A DNA stretch of 64,000 nucleotides from Prorocentrum cordatum (taxonomy: Eukaryota; Sar; Dinophyceae; Prorocentrales; Prorocentraceae), in contig CAUYUJ010002736.1 in the NCBI GenBank assembly GCA_963575745.1, positions 381,995-445,994 on the forward strand, in the 5' to 3' direction. Below the pieces are notes generated by a model. It saw nothing but the letters and a program-made list of their open reading frames with translations. It did not search any database and was not told the origin of the DNA. Shown piece by piece: positions 9,222-18,690 of this stretch. The translations under genes were made by a program, and so were the position numbers. Positions within the stretch are counted from its first letter, which is position 1. Each line of letters begins with the position of its first letter.

Positions 9222-11404
9222 TCTGGGAAGGGTGGATTTGGCTTCAGCAGACCATGCGAGACCTTCAACAGACCAGTATTCGTATTTATGAGGCCGACCT
9301 CGTCGACCACGCCGAGCTCGAGGCCTGCAGGAACTTAGCGCAGATAGTTCAGCAGCCTTTTGAAGCTGAAGGCCGAGCTGTGCGGCTCGACACTACTGTG
9401 CAAGCGGCGCGCCGCCTGGCGGAGTCTTGGCCTCAGCGAGCGGCAAATCTGTCTGGGTGGATAGATCGATGCACCGAAGCGCTTGATGATTGGGGGGGGG
9501 ATTTTGCCGAAGCTCGCGCTGGCCTCGACAATACAGCTAAGGTGAGCTGGGACCAGTGGCAGACGGAAGCCCTCTCGGGATCAGCTCGCAAGATGCATGA
9601 ACTCACTCGGAACAAAAGCGCTTGGATGCCGACCGTGATTGAAACGGCTCCTGGGATTTTTTCGGCCGACCCGCGTCAGCTGCTCGCGAATGAAGCCAAC
9701 GTGTTAGGTAAATTCTGGGAAGCGACGTCCATGCCAGAACCTCTGGAGGTTTTGGACAGAAATTGTCTCGACAGGCTCAAGCCTGATGACATTCGAGCTG
9801 CCAGTAGAGGGTTCTCACCACACACTGCGCAGTCACTTGACGGTATACATGTGCGGCACTTCAGCTTGCTCCCCGACGCGGGGCTCGAAGTGCTCAGTTG
9901 CCTGTTTCAAACTGTTGAAAAGATCGGGGTCTACCCGAAGGCCCTGTATTGGATGCTGTTCCCCCTCCTCGAGAAGCCAAAAGGGGGTTTGCGTCCTGTC
10001 CTGCTCTGCGCCTCTCCTGTTCGCCTGTGGGAAAAGCTCAGGCGACCGCAGCTGCCCCCGTATTGCGACGCGCACCCGCGCAAGTATTGGGCGTTTGGGG
10101 CGGGGAAGCCGGCGGAGGCTGAAATATGGAAGCAGGCGGTCAAAGCGGAGGCCCAAGTGGCCGAAGGGGGTGTCACGGGAGGTTTTTCTTGGGATGGCAC
10201 CAAGTATTATGAATCGTTCAGGCTCACCACGCTTAGGGATCGCTCCCTGCAGGCGGGCCTTGACCCTATCGTGGTCAAGGTGACCTACAATTTTTGGCGC
10301 GGGCCTCGGGTTTTGCGGCTTGGCTCGGACCACAGCCTCTCTCCGATGTACGCGAAGTGTGGGTTGCCAGCAGGATCCTGCCTGAATGATATCAACGTTA
10401 AAGTTTATGCTATGGTCCCGTTCGACGGTTTCGTTGCCAGGAATCCTGCTGTTGACCTTGTTTCGTACGTCGACGACGACGCCGTCAGCGCGTACGGCGC
10501 GGCGGACCATGTGGTCCAAGTTCTCGGCCAGGCAGCTGAGGACCTGGAACGTGTCTTTAAGGGAGATTTAGGTGTTGGTTTGGCCCCCGATAAACTCATG
10601 ACCTTTGGCTCCACCCCCGACTTGTCGCTGCGAGTTGGACGCAGGCTCGGAGCGCTGGCTGGGACGGTCGGGACCCACGTGGTCTCGCTCGGGGTCGATT
10701 TAGCTCCTGGGGTGAAACGCAGCACCAAACAAGCTCTTGATAAACGCAAGGCCCGAGTTGCGGGCATGATTCGCAGACACCGAAGGCTCCAGAGGTATAG
10801 GAAAGCTCTGCCGAGGGACAAATATAGAATCGGTAAGATTTATACCTCTGGCGTTAAGCCCGCGGTCAGTTTTGGAGATACGGTGACTGGCATATCTGAC
10901 GCTGAACTTAAGCGTGCGCGAGGGGTGATGCTTTCCTATCAGGCGCCGTGTCATGGAGGGGTTTCACTCACTGCCAAGGCAGCTCTGTTAGGCGATCCGA
11001 TGTGGAGTAGCATGGTCGCTCCTGCGCTCGCTTGGGCAGCCGCTGTGTGGAGCACCACGACGGCGCCGTGCACGGCCAGTTTCACGCTGCCCCAGCTTCG
11101 CAGCATGTGGGACTCCATCTCCCAGGAAGGAATTGAGGGGTGGAAATGGGGGAAGACGAGGGGTCCTATCAGTCGGATGATGTTGTCGCTTTTTCGCATC
11201 GGGTGGAAATCGGCTTCGTTTTTGATGTGGGTCGACGATATGGGGGGTCGAGTTGAGTCTGCTTTACAACTCCCCTGCCATGATCTCCGCGCTCTTGAAA
11301 GAAGGGGTGCGACGACGCCACGAGCGGGTCCTGGGACAGAAGCTCGGATGGCCTGTAGGAGATCGTGTCTGCGTCGAGCCGCTGCGACGTATCACTCAGC
11401 CTAG
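9158..11404 (+). CDS. LINE reverse transcriptase part of ORF2
   Basis: A 748-residue frame in which the RT palm is recognisable. LLEKPKGGLRPVLL matches the LPKxG..RPI block before motif A. GGFSWDGTKYYESF supplies the motif A aspartate (D346). GLPAGSCL is motif B. YVDDDAVSAYG is motif C, with Y437-V-D-D. The C-terminal part should be thumb and linker. Coding passes into the RNase H frame near 11260, upstream of the formal stop, so the last ~50 residues are out of frame. It would copy the element RNA at the nicked target. Confidence 0.85.
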   Translation: MCAKWVSIVSPPKRKVEEEVLVWEGWIWLQQTMRDLQQTSIRIYEADLVDHAELEACRNLAQIVQQPFEAEGRAVRLDTTVQAARRLAESWPQRAANLSGWIDRCTEALDDWGGDFAEARAGLDNTAKVSWDQWQTEALSGSARKMHELTRNKSAWMPTVIETAPGIFSADPRQLLANEANVLGKFWEATSMPEPLEVLDRNCLDRLKPDDIRAASRGFSPHTAQSLDGIHVRHFSLLPDAGLEVLSCLFQTVEKIGVYPKALYWMLFPLLEKPKGGLRPVLLCASPVRLWEKLRRPQLPPYCDAHPRKYWAFGAGKPAEAEIWKQAVKAEAQVAEGGVTGGFSWDGTKYYESFRLTTLRDRSLQAGLDPIVVKVTYNFWRGPRVLRLGSDHSLSPMYAKCGLPAGSCLNDINVKVYAMVPFDGFVARNPAVDLVSYVDDDAVSAYGAADHVVQVLGQAAEDLERVFKGDLGVGLAPDKLMTFGSTPDLSLRVGRRLGALAGTVGTHVVSLGVDLAPGVKRSTKQALDKRKARVAGMIRRHRRLQRYRKALPRDKYRIGKIYTSGVKPAVSFGDTVTGISDAELKRARGVMLSYQAPCHGGVSLTAKAALLGDPMWSSMVAPALAWAAAVWSTTTAPCTASFTLPQLRSMWDSISQEGIEGWKWGKTRGPISRMMLSLFRIGWKSASFLMWVDDMGGRVESALQLPCHDLRALERRGATTPRAGPGTEARMACRRSCLRRAAATYHSA

Positions 11405-13469
11405 ACTCCGAGGCATAGGACTGAATGCCCAAGGCAAGTATTTGGTCAAAACGGTCTTTTGCGACGGACTCTGGACCGAGGATCGGGCGCGGCAGGCTGG
11501 TTATCATTCGACAGGTTGCTGCCCGCTGTGCGGGGGGCCAGATTCTGTTGCCCGCAGGATTTACTTTTGTGCCAGCCCCGAGGTTTCGGCGGCTAGGACT
11601 AGTACGGGGGTGAAGGACAGCTTCTTTCAGAGGGCGAGGGAAGGGGGGCACAACTTCTACGCTGGTCTAAAGTTTGTCAACCCTGTCAAAGATATGCCGC
11701 CTTTGTCCGACCAGCACGAGCCTTACTTGTACAGCGCCGAGGGTCAGCGAATGGATTGTGCGGACTTCGACACTACTGATTTGAATGTGGCGGGGGACGG
11801 GTCGTGTTTCCCGCACCAGATTCGAGATCTATCACGAGCAGCGTTTTCATGGGTGTTCATGGGAAGGGACGGAGAGCAGGTAGCAATTGCAAAATGCCCC
11901 GTATGGCCGAGCCTTCCTCAGACGAGCCAGGCAGCAGAGCAACTTCAGCTGGCCTTGCTCCCGATTTTCGTGCCCAAGCATGGGCAAGCCTGCTACAGTG
12001 ATTGTATGAATGCCGTCAAGCTTCACAATGCCAGCAAGGTTTCTCAGTTGAGTCATAAACACAAGTATGCTGGACTCAGGCGCGGAGCTCTGCAGCACAT
12101 GGGACGAGATGCGTATGCCCCAGCTGTCTGGACCCCAGCGCACAGGGACTCTGCCACGATAGATATGCTAGAAGAGCCTCAGCGGTCCATAGGTCGTGCC
12201 AACAGGCGTGCGGATCATGAAGCCAAGCAAGCGATTTTGTTGCACCCGCAAGCTAGCCAAAACGAGTGGGACGATATGAAGAGCTCGATCGAGAGAATTG
12301 AAACGGTGGCGCGGATTTTGGCGGACGTTCTGCCGCTTTTTCCCAGGGTCACCCACACTCGGCCTCCTCGAAGGGCCAAGAAGCAGAAAGTGTTTAAGCG
12401 TGCCGAGGGTTGGCACACTTGGGACACCTGGCTGTGGGGCCATCGGTGTTCGAGTTGCCTCAGGTTTTATGCAGGAGCCCTGGAAGACAGACCCACGGTG
12501 GGCTGCGAGGGCTTCCCTAGGATGGTCGAAGAGCTACTGACCATCTCGCCAGAACATGGCCACGTTCTGGCTAGCACGCAAGTCGGGGACGAACCAAGTC
12601 CGTTGTTTTTCTGCATGAGCTGTGGCTACTACGCCCAGCACCGCCTGCACATGCTCTTGTCACGTTGTCTCAGGCCCCTAAGAGACAGCGACAGGAGCAG
12701 TGCAGGCACCACTGCGCTTCGAAGGCTCAGGAGAGGCCTGCACCCGAAGCGCGATGTACCCGTTTCTTGCGCGGAGCTCGAGGCTCCGCTCACGAGGGTC
12801 GAGGCGCGAGCGCATGTCGTAGCGTCCCGACCCCAGCAGACGCCAGCGTGTGCGTCGCCCCTTTCAGGCCTGGATGCCCTCCGTGCCCGTGTAGCGCCCA
12901 GGAGGCTCGTGCGAAGGGCTGAGAGGGGTGGAGGTGAGGTCCAAGGTGACCAAAAAACAAAAACATCCTCCTTCTCCCCCCTCCCCCCTCCACATCCTCC
13001 TCTTCCTCCTCCGCCTCCTCCTCCTCTCCTCCCTCCTCCTCCTCCTCCTCCTCCTCCTCCTCCTCCTCTCCTCCTCCTCTCCTCCTTCTCCTCCCTCCCT
13101 CCCTCCTCCTCCTCCTCCTCCTCCTCCTCCTCCTCCTCCCTGGGGAACCGCATACGAGAGCAGCCACTGGGACCTTCGGTGGAGCTCCCTATGGGGCCAC
13201 GAAGCGCTGCCCTGGGTGGGAGAACCGCATGCGAGAGCAGCCACTGGTGCCTCCGGTGGAGCTCCCTATGGGGCCACGAAACGTTGCCCTGGGTGGGGGA
13301 ACCGCATGCGAGAGCAGCCACTGGGGCCTTCGGTGGAGCTCCCTATGGGGCCACGAAGCGCTGCCCTGGGTGGGGGAACCGCATGCGAGAGCAGCCACTG
13401 GGGCCTTCGGTGGAGCTCCGGGGGGGCGGTGGCGGCCTGCTGGCGGGCTTGGCGGGCGGGCGAGCCTGA
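11253..13469 (+). CDS. LINE C-terminal part: zinc knuckle and RNase H
   Basis: The frame continues ORF2 after an indel. Residues 89-106 hold C-C-P-L-C followed by a further Cys (knuckle). RNase H residues are in order: D182 in AGDGS, E229 in QAAEQL, D250 in YSDC, and D321-H322 in RRADHEAK. A second Cys-rich block follows (RCSSCLRFY, then FFCMSCGYY). Beyond about residue 565 the frame only runs through a CTC tract and the 77-bp repeats, so the genuine C terminus is probably before 12955. RNase H removes the RNA strand of the cDNA hybrid. Confidence 0.75.
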   Translation: MSLLYNSPAMISALLKEGVRRRHERVLGQKLGWPVGDRVCVEPLRRITQPRLRGIGLNAQGKYLVKTVFCDGLWTEDRARQAGYHSTGCCPLCGGPDSVARRIYFCASPEVSAARTSTGVKDSFFQRAREGGHNFYAGLKFVNPVKDMPPLSDQHEPYLYSAEGQRMDCADFDTTDLNVAGDGSCFPHQIRDLSRAAFSWVFMGRDGEQVAIAKCPVWPSLPQTSQAAEQLQLALLPIFVPKHGQACYSDCMNAVKLHNASKVSQLSHKHKYAGLRRGALQHMGRDAYAPAVWTPAHRDSATIDMLEEPQRSIGRANRRADHEAKQAILLHPQASQNEWDDMKSSIERIETVARILADVLPLFPRVTHTRPPRRAKKQKVFKRAEGWHTWDTWLWGHRCSSCLRFYAGALEDRPTVGCEGFPRMVEELLTISPEHGHVLASTQVGDEPSPLFFCMSCGYYAQHRLHMLLSRCLRPLRDSDRSSAGTTALRRLRRGLHPKRDVPVSCAELEAPLTRVEARAHVVASRPQQTPACASPLSGLDALRARVAPRRLVRRAERGGGEVQGDQKTKTSSFSPLPPPHPPLPPPPPPPLLPPPPPPPPPPPPLLLLSSFSSLPPSSSSSSSSSSSSLGNRIREQPLGPSVELPMGPRSAALGGRTACESSHWCLRWSSLWGHETLPWVGEPHARAATGAFGGAPYGATKRCPGWGNRMREQPLGPSVELRGGGGGLLAGLAGGRA
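12956..13140. repeat. (CTC)n polypyrimidine tract
   Basis: Nearly pure C/T on the plus strand, mostly CTC triplets interrupted by CCTC. The poly-Leu, poly-Ser, poly-Pro and, on the other strand, poly-Glu/Gly frames are artefacts of the repeat. Confidence 0.9.
13141..13428. repeat. 77-bp tandem repeat, ~3.7 units
   Basis: GAGCAGCCACTGG recurs at 13158, 13235, 13312 and 13389, an exact 77-bp spacing. Units contain GGTGGAGCTCCCTATGGGGC and the end GCTGCCCTGGGTG. The last unit is cut in GGAGCTCC. Confidence 0.92.
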
Positions 13470-14112
13470 GGGGAGGTGGCAATGCGCCTTTTTTTGTTGA
13501 TGTGTTTCTCCCTTCGAGCAGTCGTCGCGGCCATGCTCGGCTGATGCATCCCCTGGTGTCCTCTGTCCGGATCGCAGCGACACTGCCCGAGCAGAGAGAG
13601 AGAGAGGGAGAGCAGTTCCTCTGGTCCGTGCCCACGCCTTAATGACACGATGAAGACGTGGCCTCACGCAGGTCCCCGCATTAGGGATCGTACATCTGCG
13701 TGGTTTGGCCTGGTACATCTGCAGAACAACGAAAGCCCCCTATCCCTGCTGCTTTTGGCCCTCCTAACTTAGGTCCCCTCCCAAAGGGTTAGGATTCCTT
13801 CCGTTGCTACCCCTCCCCTCCTTCCCCCCCTCCACCCCCCCTTCCCCCACCGCTTCCCCGTCCCCCACCCCTCACGCTCCCTCCGCCCCGATGGGTGTAT
13901 CTCGGTCCTGAACGTCCGAGAGGATTCATTCTGACGATGCGGTGCGACCCGATGCTCGCACGGCGTCGCCGTGCATCGTGGCGCGGCAGGGGCGATTCGA
14001 CCTCGACTCCTTGCCGACGCGGCCCGCTCCGGCGTGCATGCCGAGCCGATCCGGCTTCCCGATCCGATGCCGACTGATCCTGCGCCGCCCCGCCCCCTCC
14101 CATCCTTTTTGG
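13429..14112. other. No supported gene
   Basis: Unique-looking GC-rich sequence with a short (GA)n at about 13590-13605 and C/T-rich sequence at 13805-13880. Open frames overlap on both strands without domains. Confidence 0.45.
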
Positions 14113-14803
14113 CCTTCCTGGGGAGGGGGAGGAGGAGGAGCAGGAGGAGGAGGAGGAGGAGGAGGAGGAGGAGGAGGAGGAGGAGGAGGGAAGGAGGAGG
14201 GAGGAGGAGGAGGGGGAGGAGGAGGAGGAGGAGGAGGAGGAGGAGGAGGAGGAGGAGGAGGAGGAGGAGGAGGAGGGAGGAGGAGGAGGAGCAGGAGGAG
14301 CAGGAGCAGGGAGGGAGGGAGGGAGGGAGGGAGGGAGGGAGGGAGGGAGGGAGGGAGGGAGGAGGAGGTGGAGGAGGAGGAGGAGGAGGGAGGAGGAGGA
14401 GGAGGAGGAGGGAGGAGGAGGAGGAGGGGGAGGAGGGAGGAGGCGGGGGAGGAGGAGGAGGAGGAGGAGGAGGAGGAGGAGGAGGAGGAGGGGAGGAGGA
14501 GGAGGAGCAGGAGGAGGAGGAGGGAGGAGGAGGAGGAGGAGGAGCAGGAGGAGCAGGAGGAGGGGGGAGGGAGGGAGGGAGGGAGGGAGGGAGGAGGAGG
14601 AGGGGAGGAGGGGAGGAGGAGGAGGAGGAGGAGGAGGGAGGAGGAGGAGGAGGAGGAGGAGGAGGAGGAGAGGAGGAGGAGAGGAGGGAGGAGGCGGGGG
14701 AGGAGGAGATGGAGGGGGAGGAGGGGGAGGGAGGAGGAGGAGGAGGGGGAGGAGGAGGAGGAGGAGGAGGAGGAGGAGGAGGAGGAGGACGAGGACGAGG
14801 ATG
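14113..14803. repeat. ~690-bp (GAG)n purine tract
   Basis: The plus strand is almost purely purine: GGA triplets with embedded GGGA runs (14310-14362 and 14566-14592) and occasional GCA. This is the longest homopurine tract in the window. Frames of up to 377 residues here (poly-Gly, poly-Glu, poly-Arg; poly-Pro, poly-Ser on the other strand) are repeat artefacts. Confidence 0.95.
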
Positions 14804-15159
14804 AATCACATGTCGAGGAAGTGGAGGGCGGCGAGACAGCCCTCGCTGTGCCAGGAGAAGGAGATCCACGAGCGCCGGGAGGCCCACCAGATGGAGCTCA
14901 GACGGCCGCCTGGGCGGTGCTACAAAACACGCAGTGGTCGTTTTTGTTATTCATTGTTTTGCCGATCGGCGCGGGCCCTTGCACCCCTCCCCCTCCCCCC
15001 CCATGGAGTAGATCTTGGTTTTTTTGGCGCCTGTTTCGAGCGGGCGGAGTCCCAATAGGCAAACAGTCGCAATAGGCAGAGGTCCAGAGCCAGACCCCCC
15101 CCCCTTCCCCCCCAGTCCGCCCAATGTCGAAACGCCGAATTGACAAACGCTCACCAATG

Positions 15160-15360
15160 CAAACGGGGGTCAGCCAGAGCGCCCCGATCTTGCAGGATCC
15201 TGCAGGGCCAGGGTCGCATCGACCCGGGTTTGGGTGCAGGATCCTGCAGGATATTGCAGGATCCTTCGCATCGACCCGTGCTTGGGTGCAGGATCTTGCA
15301 GGATCTTGCAGGATTCTGCAAGGCCTGACTGATCCGGGTCTTGACTGACCCGGGTCAGAA
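15160..15360. repeat. Repeat with GCAGGATCCTGCAGG palindromes, copy 1
   Basis: Starts AACGGGGGTCAGCCAGAGCG and contains several TGCAGGATCYTGCAGGAT words and a GACCCGGGTC palindrome near the end. About 195 bp; a second copy is at 15588-15793. Confidence 0.8.
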
Positions 15361-15404
15361 GATCCCCCATATCTGCCACGCGCAGAGGGGGGTGGGGGGA
15401 GGGG

Positions 15405-15510
15405 GGAGGGTTTCTTAGAAGCACCCTTGCTTCTTAGAAGGCGCGGGCCTCGTCTATAGATGTAAGGTCGGCGCCTTCTAAGAACCAGCCTCCTTTTAAG
15501 AAGCCTTCCC
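15405..15510. repeat. Inverted repeat built on CTTCTAAGAA
   Basis: TTCTTAGAAGGCGC near 15441 pairs with GCGCCTTCTAAGAA near 15471, and flanking TTCTTAGAAG at about 15413 pairs loosely with TTTTAAGAAG at 15494. This could form a stem of about 14 bp. It sits between the two GCAGGATCC repeats. Confidence 0.6.
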
Positions 15511-15587
15511 CCCTCCCTCCACCCCCTTGTGCGTGCCCCCGGGGGATTGCCCGTCCTCCCGTATCGCGAGCCTTGAGACGGGGGTCA

Positions 15588-15793
15588 ATGCAAACGGGGG
15601 TCAGCCAGAGCGCCCCGATCCTGCAGGATCCTGCAGGGCCAGGGTCGCATTGACCCGGGCTTGGGTTCCTGCAGGGTCTTGCAGGATCCTTCGCGTTGAC
15701 CCCGGTTTAGGTGCAGGATCTTGCAGGATTTTGCAGGATTTTGCAAGGACTGAGATCCGGGTCTGGATGACCCGGGTCAAGAGATCCCCGACT
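15588..15793. repeat. Repeat with GCAGGATCCTGCAGG palindromes, copy 2
   Basis: Second, diverged copy of 15160-15360, from AAACGGGGGTCAGCCAGAGC to GACCCGGGTCAAGAGATCCC. Confidence 0.8.
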
Positions 15794-15849
15794 ATAGTCG
15801 GAGCTTTTGGGATCGGGCTACAATAAGACACAGATCGGAGGGAGGAGAT

Positions 15850-16011
15850 GCGACACCAACACCACCAGGGGGGACACTTTCAGCGAGGAGGTCCACGATG
15901 CCTCCCCTAGCTGGAGGCTAGGGATGTCTCGAGCGAGAGGGGGGGACCACACCACCAGGGAGACCGCCCTTTGCTCCTCGCAACTCCTCGCCCTGGTGGT
16001 GTTGGTGTCGC
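15850..16011. mobile_element. Foldback element with ~21-bp inverted ends
   Basis: GCGACACCAACACCACCAGG at the left is exactly reverse-complementary to CCTGGTGGTGTTGGTGTCGC at the right. The interior holds a second CACACCACCAGGG word and a CTCGAG site. It has no coding capacity. Confidence 0.75.
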
Positions 16012-16577
16012 CTTTCCTTGTTCCTTACAGGCTGCATCAAGCATGCACTTTCGGAGGCCCGCGCGAATTTTTGCTTGATCTGCGCTGGACCCCCCTCACT
16101 GGCGTATGGGGCGCGACGACGACGGCAGCACCAGAGGCGCCGGCCAGGGGGTGCCCCAGGCCCGACTCGAGAAGTCTGCGCGGACCTCCCATGGTTCATG
16201 CGTATCGGCTCACAGTTTACGTCGCACCAAATATGAACAAGCTGCGCGGATACAGTCGGGTCGCTGAAGAAGGAACCTTTTTCGTTGGGGAGGGGCTCCG
16301 TGTTCCTTAATTGTTTCACAGCTTGCCTCAGGCTTTCCTTATGTTTAAAAAGGGGCCTCGTTCCCTGTTTAGGGTTCCTTGGGTCAACGCCACGACTGTA
16401 TGACAATCTGCCACAACGGAGCTTTGGGACGAGATCGTGCCGGAGTTCTGCTCGGGCCTCATTCTCTCCCCGCGCACCGGCGCCGCCGCCCTGGCGCGCC
16501 GCACCCGCAGCATACCCGGACGGTGCCCATGTGCGGGCGTGCTGCGTGCTTCGTGCTTCCCACAGCTGTCGTGTGGT
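16012..16577. other. No supported gene
   Basis: Open frames on both strands are short or overlap without any domain. No repeat was recognised. Confidence 0.4.
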
Positions 16578-16774
16578 TGCAAAGGGGGCCCCAGGGAAAG
16601 GGACTTTTTGAGGAGGGGAAAAACACACAGACACAATCAATCGTCGATTCCCAGAAAATATGGGAAAATATGGGAAGTGGGGGGGAATACGAAAACCCAG
16701 AAGATCTGAAAAAATATGGGGAATATTTTTATTTGTGTGTATTTATTAGTGTGTCCCAGGGCCCCTTTACTTTT
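16578..16774. mobile_element. Foldback family E, copy 1 (CACACAGACACAA type)
   Basis: The left side AAGGGGGCCCCAGGGAAAGG faces GTCCCAGGGCCCCTTTA at the right. Inside, AAAAACACACAGACACAA pairs loosely with TTTGTGTGTATTTATTAG. The interior (ATCGTCGATTCCCAG, AAAATATGGG) matches 62285-62515. Confidence 0.65.
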
Positions 16775-16930
16775 GAGACGGGCGATGCCGATGTCTCGAG
16801 TGCGCTCGGCTTGGCCCGCATGTTCGCCGCACGACGAACTCGCTCGAACCCGGTGTCTGCGGCGCAACGCCGCGGTCTCAGAAGTCCCTTTTGCTGGCGT
16901 CCTTTTCAGGAAACGCATCAAGGTAATGCG

Positions 16931-17092
16931 TACAGTCGACCCGCACAGTAAGGATAGGCATCCCTCCCAAGGGTACCCTTGCATCCTTGCTTCCTGGGTC
17001 CATCCTTGGACACTTTCGTTGGCCGCGCCCCGCTCGAAACGTTCCGAAATGGGCATCCAAGGCCCCTGCATCCTTAACCCGCATCCTTACTA
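16931..17092. mobile_element. Foldback family A, copy 2 (right end lost)
   Basis: Begins with the intact end TACAGTCGACCCGCACAGTA and continues with CCCAAGGGTACCCTTGCATC and GGCCGCGCCCCGCTCG. The expected GGGCCGACTGTA right end is missing after CATCCTTACTAT. Confidence 0.75.
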
Positions 17093-17104
17093 TCGCCCAC
17101 CCTT

Positions 17105-17278
17105 GCAGTGCCGTTTTTTAATACATGCTCCGCGTGCGGATCATGTATTCAAAATGCAGGGACGTAGTATACAAAACAACGATGAGTTCACGCATGCATT
17201 TATCAATCCATGAATCATGTATCAAAAAACCTACATTAAAATCTTATGTTTTTTAACGTCCCATGTATTAAACACTGC
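17105..17278. mobile_element. AT-rich foldback element
   Basis: GCAGTG followed by TTAATACATG at the left is matched by CATGTATTAA and CACTGC at the right, with a 6-7 bp indel between arms. Internal CATGTATT words repeat. AT-rich in a GC-rich setting, no coding capacity. Confidence 0.55.
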
Positions 17279-17449
17279 CCTGTGCTGTCGTGCTGCTCTT
17301 CGAGGGCCACGCCGTGGCCCCCGCGGGGGGCGCGGTCCCCCCCCTCTCGGGCCCTCCCGCGGGCCTCGCCCCCTGGCGCTCCCCGCGCGCGGCCCGGGGG
17401 CGCAGGCCGAGGGGGGCCCTGGAGGCGGGCCGCGGAGAGATTGTCATTG

Positions 17450-17690
17450 GAGCGCTTCCCGCCGAGATCGCCCCGTCGTGACGCGTGGGCTCCGTGCCTC
17501 GAAAGCGCTGCCTGTGCTCTTTGTCATTGCAAAAAGCCTTCGGAGGATTGCAAATCAACCCTTCGTTTTTTTTGCAATCCTTCGTTTTTTTTGCAATCCT
17601 TCGTTTTTGGAACGTGTCCCGCCGAGATCGCCCCGTTGTGGTGCACGGGCTTCGTGCTTGGAAGGCGCTGCCCGTGCTCTCTGGACACCT
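17450..17690. repeat. ~70-bp direct repeat flanking CCTTCGTTTTTTTTGCAAT repeats
   Basis: CCGCCGAGATCGCCCCGT and the following ~60 bp at 17459 recur at 17611. Between them CCTTCGTTTTTTTTGCAAT is repeated with a 21-bp spacing. Confidence 0.75.
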
Positions 17691-17723
17691 TCTCTGCGCT
17701 GAGAGCGCGTCGTGGTGGGAGGA

Positions 17724-17960
17724 GGGGGACGGGGACGAGGGCGAGGAGGAGGCCGGAAGAGGAGGGAGGCGCAGGAGGAGGGGCAGCAGGAGGAGGAGGT
17801 GGTGGCGTGAGGAGGAGGAGGAGGAGGAGGAGGAGGAGGAGGAGGAGGAGGAGGAGGAGGAGGAGGTGGCGTGAGGAGGAGCAGGAGGAGGAGGCAGGAG
17901 GACAGGAGCAGGAGCTGAAGGAGGAGGGAGGAGGAGGGAGGAGGAGGAGGAGGAATGTTT
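17724..17960. repeat. (GAG)n purine tract
   Basis: GGA/GAG triplets with GTGGCGTGAGG interruptions near 17800 and 17866. Confidence 0.9.
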
Positions 17961-18164
17961 TCCCCCCCCCTAACGATGCCCCCGATCAGGGTTCAAAGAA
18001 CGATCCCTGGGCCTCTCCCCCGGTCATCGGCCGGGCGCGTCCGGCTGTCCGGGGCCCGGGGCCCGCCCCCCCCCCCACACCGCGCGGAGGCTGCGGGAGT
18101 CGGAGCCGTCGAGCGCCGCGTCGCAGGCGCGACGTCCTCGCTGCATCCACACCCATCTCCTCCC

Positions 18165-18320
18165 TGCCTGCCTGCCTCCTCCCTCCGTCCCTCCCTCCCT
18201 CCTCCCTCCCTCATCCCTCCCTGCTTTTTCTCCCTCCTTGTCGGTCCTCGATCCCTCCCTCCCTCTCTCTCCCTCCCTCCCTTCCCCTCCTCACCGCCTT
18301 CCTCCTTTGTCCCCCTCCTC
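18165..18320. repeat. CCTC/CCCT pyrimidine tract
   Basis: Mostly CTCC tetramers with short interruptions. Confidence 0.85.
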
Positions 18321-18324
18321 CTTC

Positions 18325-18690
18325 TACAATTACACAACATGAATACTACTCTCTCCCCTGATGACGTCCAGAAGATGTTCGGCCCCCCTCCGCGAGTTGT
18401 TTTTTACAAAGGTTTCCCGGGAGTTGGGTGTTCGCTGGGTTTTTTGAAAATGTTGCTCCCGCTGAAGCGCTAGCCTCATTTTCGGGCTTCCACTCGTTCC
18501 GAATCGTGCTCCCGCTGCAGCCTTGGCCTCACTTCCGCGGTTCCGCTCGTTCCGAATCGCGGTCCCGCTGCAGCGCTTGCCTCATTTCCGCGCTTCCGCT
18601 CGTTCTGAATCGCGCTCCCGCTGCAGCGCTGGCCTCATTTCCGCGCTTCCGCTCGTTCTGAATCGTGCTCCCGCTGCCGCGCTGGCGTCA
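18325..18690. repeat. Segmental repeat (partner of 5975-6345) with 53-bp units
   Basis: CTCGTTCC/CTCGTTCT recurs at 18493, 18546, 18599 and 18652, an exact 53-bp spacing. Upstream of this, the sequence from ACAATTACACAACATGAATA matches 5998 onward. Confidence 0.88.

Larger units (their letters stand above)
6740..12955 (+). mobile_element. Non-LTR retrotransposon (LINE) with ORF1, EN, RT, RNase H
   Basis: Consecutive plus-strand frames encode a zinc-finger/coiled-coil ORF1, an exonuclease-endonuclease-phosphatase (EEP) type endonuclease, a reverse transcriptase with YVDD, a Cys-rich knuckle and an RNase H. This EN-RT-RNase H order is that of the I/R1-like branch of LINEs. Reading frame changes near 7665, 9145 and 11260 break the ORFs, so this copy is probably dead, or the assembly carries indels. 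The 5' edge is uncertain. The 3' edge is taken at the start of the CTC tract; no poly-A tail or target duplication was seen. Confidence 0.85.

Noticed and set aside
14113-14803. Long open frames (up to 377 residues) of poly-Gly/Glu/Arg and poly-Pro/Ser
   Set aside because: They exist because a triplet repeat has no stop codon in most frames. There is no non-repeat domain.
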